Assembly (NCBI RefSeq): GCF_014805685.1
Contig: NC_060909.1
Location: 9,436,292-9,500,291, forward strand
Source of the DNA: Silurus meridionalis
Lineage: Eukaryota > Chordata > Actinopteri > Siluriformes > Siluridae
Reading direction: 5' to 3'
Length of the DNA: 64,000 bases
Made by a program: the position numbers and the translations under genes. The notes below the pieces were generated by a model. It saw only the letters and a list, made by a program, of their open reading frames with translations. It ran no database searches and was not told where the DNA came from. Shown here piece after piece: positions 62,507-64,000 of the stretch; position 1 is the first letter of the stretch; each line of letters begins with the position of its first letter.

Positions 62507-62950
62507 CCAAAGTGCACGAAGGAGTCATTAAAGTGCAGGAGGAAATGCCATGGTTTAGGGATGTCTCTTATACAGCTATATAGCAGGGTAAATGCAAATG
62601 TTTATTAAAACTTATTTTGGCAACCTGTGGCTCCTTCTCTGCGAGCATCTCCTAATCAGTTGACAATATTCCTGCAGGACAATGCACTATAACACTGTGA
62701 AATATGTTCCCTGAAGCTAAGAATATTCAAATAATAAAATGGCCAGCCAAAAGTGCTGATCTAAACCAGATTGAAAACCTCTGAAAAAAATCCTTAGTGA
62801 CAAAGTTATGGCTAAAAAAACCTACTTATTAAAATGTGAAAGACACTGGAAGAAGAATAAAAAAAGATCACAAAAGAGCAGTGTTTGAAACTTTTCATAA
62901 ACATGGTATAATTATTTAAAAATGGTAAAAAGACAACGTGTTATTCAGAT
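62507..62950 (+). mobile_element. Tc1-like transposase relic
   Basis: Reads IFLQDNALYNTVKYVPEAKN, then IIKWPAKSADLNQIENL, the region of the second catalytic Asp and the Glu of Tc1-type transposases, followed by a stop. Upstream and downstream parts are degraded. Confidence 0.68.
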
Positions 62951-63363
62951 GTTACTGGTTTTGCTGTACTTTCCGTTTAAATGCATTTTAATGTCATTAA
63001 AAGCTATAGTGATCTCAAATGTGCTCACAGTGCTGGTAATATATACATGTTAATGTTCCTCCTCACAGTGAGCTGTAGTTAAATAATCAACTCCCCATGT
63101 ATCACTTGATTTCTCAAGACTAGCTTTACATCCTGATTAGTACTGTAGGTGAGTGATACATTAGAAATCACCTTTATATTAAAATATATTCACATTTATT
63201 AATGTAAACTTTAAATAATTACTATGTACTTTAAATGTCATTAAGAAAATAAAGTCAACTATAAATAAAAACAAGTGTCAATGTGAATTATAATGAAGTC
63301 AACTTGAAATAAACAAACAGATGAATGAATGAATGTGGCCATAGACCAGACCAAGTATATATT

Positions 63364-63367
<4 letters not shown>
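62951..63367. other. AT-rich intergenic DNA, nothing recognised
   Basis: No gene or element seen. Confidence 0.6.

Positions 63368-63446
<79 letters not shown>
63368..63446. repeat. (TA)n microsatellite
   Basis: About 78 bp of TA leading into Tc1-derived ends. Confidence 0.95.
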
Positions 63447-63449
<3 letters not shown>

Positions 63450-63540
63450 AGTAGACACCTTGTGTGTCCAAACTTTTGGTCTGTACTGTATATATATTAG
63501 ATATACAGTACAGACCAAATGTTTATATATATTATATATA
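63447..63540. repeat. Solo Tc1-type termini
   Basis: Contains a right end (TCCAAACTTTTGGTCTGTAC...CTG, ends about 63488) and a left-end start (CAGTACAGACCAAATGTTTA, about 63507) with nothing between but TA-type spacer. Confidence 0.8.
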
Positions 63541-63965
63541 CAGTACAGACCAAAGTTTGGACACACCTGCTCATTCAAAGATTTTCTGTATTTTCATGAC
63601 TATGAAAATTGTAGAGTCACACTGAAGGCATCAAAACTATGAATTAACACATGTGGAATTATATACATAACAAAAAAGTGAACTAAAAATATGTCATATT
63701 GTAGGTTCTTCAAAGTAGGCATCAAGAGAATGCCAAGAGTGCAAAGCAGTAATCTAAGCAAAAGGTGGCTACTTTGAAGAACCTACAATATGACATATTT
63801 TCAGTTGTTTCACACTTTTTGTTATGTATATAATTCCATATATAATTCCACACGTGTTAATTCATAGTTTTGATGCCTTCAGTGTGAATCTACAATTTTC
63901 ATAGTCATGAAAATAAAGAAAACTCTTTGAATGAGAAGGTGTGTCCAAACTTTTGGTCTGTACTG
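63541..63965. mobile_element. Tc1-derived miniature element (MITE-like)
   Basis: 425 bp, ends CAGTACAGACCAAAGTTTGG and the inverse, flanked by TA. Inverted repeats of about 180 bp leave only ~55 bp of unique centre, which keeps the last transposase codons (RMPRVQSSNLSKRWLL-type debris). Same family as 28864-29415, further deleted. Confidence 0.88.
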
Positions 63966-63982
63966 TATATATATTATATATA

Positions 63983-64000
63983 CAGTACAGACCAAATGTT
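63983..64000. mobile_element. Start of another Tc1-type terminus, cut by the window edge
   Basis: CAGTACAGACCAAATGTT, identical to the start seen at 63507. Confidence 0.75.

Overview
This window is teleost-type genomic DNA: AT-rich, dense in dinucleotide microsatellites, and loaded with Tc1/mariner, hAT-like, DIRS, Ty3/gypsy, RTE and CR1/L2/Rex1-type elements, a mix typical of ray-finned fish. A catfish or similar species is possible, but the sequence alone does not prove it. No bacterial-type genes, CRISPR arrays, rRNA or tRNA genes were seen.

Region 1 (1-6.5 kb) holds the only gene recognised with confidence: the last four coding exons of TOX3 on the + strand. They encode a serine-rich segment, a lysine-rich nuclear localisation signal, one HMG-box split across two exons, and a Gln/His/Met-rich C-terminus ending VLSQVSIY. 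The splice sites are GT-AG and all four exons join in phase 0, giving 421 residues. A 3'UTR with several AATAAA signals follows. The N-terminal exons lie upstream of the window.

Region 2 (8-16.5 kb) is a transposon graveyard: a DIRS-type tyrosine recombinase remnant (minus), a rearranged Ty3/gypsy element whose reverse-transcriptase block is inverted, several Tc1 remnants, and a hAT-like non-autonomous element with a perfect 8-bp target duplication.

Region 3 (18-24.7 kb) has a full-length but frame-broken Tc1 element of 1.6 kb with ~205-bp inverted repeats and TA flanks, a CR1/L2/Rex1-type LINE (minus) with a YADD reverse transcriptase and a GATA-type tail, and two more hAT-like copies.

Region 4 (24.7-55 kb) has no recognisable gene. 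It fits the large gene desert 3' of TOX3 (toward SALL1 in vertebrates, from general knowledge). It contains scattered old transposons, microsatellites, and several repeat-poor blocks that look like conserved non-coding elements. Four RFX X-box-like palindromes occur between 25 and 55 kb.

Region 5 (55-64 kb) carries an inverted hAT-like copy with a nested second hAT-like insertion, then a set of short exon-like segments in two related tandem units (58.8-59.0 and 61.4-61.9 kb) of an unidentified gene or gene relic. These are separated by a 2.1-kb 5'-truncated RTE LINE flanked by a 17-bp target duplication. A second short RTE copy, another Tc1 relic and a tandem series of Tc1-derived miniature elements run to the window edge.

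I found no clear new biological system. The items most worth checking are the tandem exon-like units, the X-box-containing blocks, and the composite duplication carrying a hAT-like insertion.
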